Source: Bacteroidota bacterium (GTDB lineage: Bacteria; Bacteroidota; Kryptoniia; Kryptoniales; JAKASW01). Taken from it: a stretch of DNA of 6,099 nucleotides. Numbering within the stretch: position 1 is the first letter of the stretch; every line of letters begins with the position of its first letter. Below, in pieces: positions 5,582 through 6,099 of this stretch. Position numbers and translations under genes: made by a program. A model generated the notes under the pieces. That model did not search any database, was not told where the DNA came from, and saw only the letters and a program-made list of their open reading frames with translations. The stretch is from NCBI GenBank assembly GCA_021796055.1, contig JAJYOS010000423.1, forward strand, positions 1 to 6,099. The letters run 5' to 3'.

Positions 5582-6099
5582 TTGATTTCCTTGGAATTGT
5601 TGCTCGATTTAATTAGCTGCATGCCCCAGTGGTAAGGCTCGATGATCCTGCTATTCCCGTCGAACGACAATCCCAGATTCCTTATCGAGTCCATTATCAT
5701 CTCCTTGTCGGGACGCGACTCAACTCTTGGTCCGCGAGGAGTCGGAATGTCTTTCCTCCAGTGGATTATGGCAACAACTCCGCGTGGTTTCAGAATGCGG
5801 GAAGCTTCGTCGAGCAAATCGCGCCGCCCCTCGAAATGCAGGATGTTGAAGAGCAACACCATCCCTGAGCTCTCCGGCTCCAATCCTGTCCCGTCTTCGA
5901 CGACATCTCTCAGATTGAAATATGCGTTGTGAATGCCGGCGCGCGCCGCGTTCCTCCGCGCGGTTTCGATCACCGCTTGATCGATGTCGAACGCCTGCAC
6001 CTCTGCTTTCGCTTCTCTTGCAACTGGTATTGTGAAAGTCCCGTAACCGCAGCCAATTTCGACAATGGGATCTCTGACAACTTCAAGATCCAACCAGTC
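5578..6099 (-). CDS. class I SAM-dependent methyltransferase, 5' end outside the window
   Basis: The C-terminal 173 residues of a Methyltransf_11/25-type enzyme. The visible part holds motif I, VEIGCGYGTF (about residues 13-22 of the fragment), the motif II acidic loop AFDID (about 39-43) that would hold the SAM ribose, a DVVEDGTGL stretch, LLFNILHFEGRRDLLDEASRILKPRGVVAIIHW as motifs IV-VI, and a C-terminal lid ending near IEPYHWGMQLI. A TTG at 6091-6093 could be read as a start, but the frame stays open to the window edge (DW precedes it) and motif I would then lie unusually close to the N-terminus. The gene therefore almost certainly begins beyond 6099. Its stop overlaps the DsrE-like start by 4 nt. 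The substrate is unknown; the partner suggests a thiol or metalloid, but that is only a guess. Confidence 0.88.
   Translation of the reverse strand, partial: DWLDLEVVRDPIVEIGCGYGTFTIPVAREAKAEVQAFDIDQAVIETARRNAARAGIHNAYFNLRDVVEDGTGLEPESSGMVLLFNILHFEGRRDLLDEASRILKPRGVVAIIHWRKDIPTPRGPRVESRPDKEMIMDSIRNLGLSFDGNSRIIEPYHWGMQLIKSSNNSKEIK

Noticed and set aside
6091..6093. TTG as true start of the edge methyltransferase
   Set aside because: The frame is open to the window end and the SAM motif would begin about 10 residues in, so truncation by the window is more likely.

Overview
This window looks like an ordinary chromosomal segment of a free-living bacterium. It has seven recognisable protein genes, six on the minus strand and one on the plus strand. 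Four genes have clear Shine-Dalgarno (SD) or SD-like sequences. The promoter-like elements fit sigma-70 and ECF consensus sequences, and GC content looks close to 50%. The pairing of an ECF sigma factor with a small DUF6249-type membrane protein is familiar from the Bacteroidota/Ignavibacteriota/Chlorobi (FCB) side of the tree. The use of SD sequences argues against typical Bacteroidota. The taxonomic suggestion is weak and rests on gene content alone.

Region 1 (7-980, minus): a two-gene operon, small three-helix membrane protein then ECF sigma factor, joined by a TAATG stop/start overlap. A good match to an ECF-type promoter (GGAACGT, 16 nt, TCTAG) lies about 50 nt upstream of the first gene. 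The sigma factor may therefore transcribe its own operon. Any anti-sigma gene further downstream is beyond the window edge.

Region 2 (1212-2078, plus): a lone class I SAM methyltransferase of the leucine carboxyl methyltransferase/TIGR00027 type. It has no SD sequence and may be made from a leaderless message. It converges on region 3 (2304-3494, minus), an NRAMP-family metal transporter whose TM1 DPGN motif reads DAAS and whose TM6 MPHN motif reads MPFM. Its upstream DNA carries three dyad-symmetric sequences around a plausible promoter, which suggests repression by a (probably metal-sensing) regulator.

Region 3b (3603-4156): about 550 bp with no recognisable gene. It contains an open minus-strand frame with a CxxCG motif but no start codon at its head, so it may be a gene remnant.

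Region 4 (4157-5083, minus): a CPBP/Abi-type intramembrane metalloprotease with all expected motifs. Region 5 (5228-6099, minus): the 3' part of a class I SAM methyltransferase gene, overlapping by 4 nt a YchN-like DsrE-family protein. These two are surely cotranscribed and may act together in sulfur or thiol chemistry.

I see no phage, transposase, CRISPR array, tRNA or rRNA. The items most worth following up are the candidate autoregulated ECF operon, the operator array before the NRAMP gene with that protein's altered metal-site motifs, and the unexplained 3603-4156 stretch.
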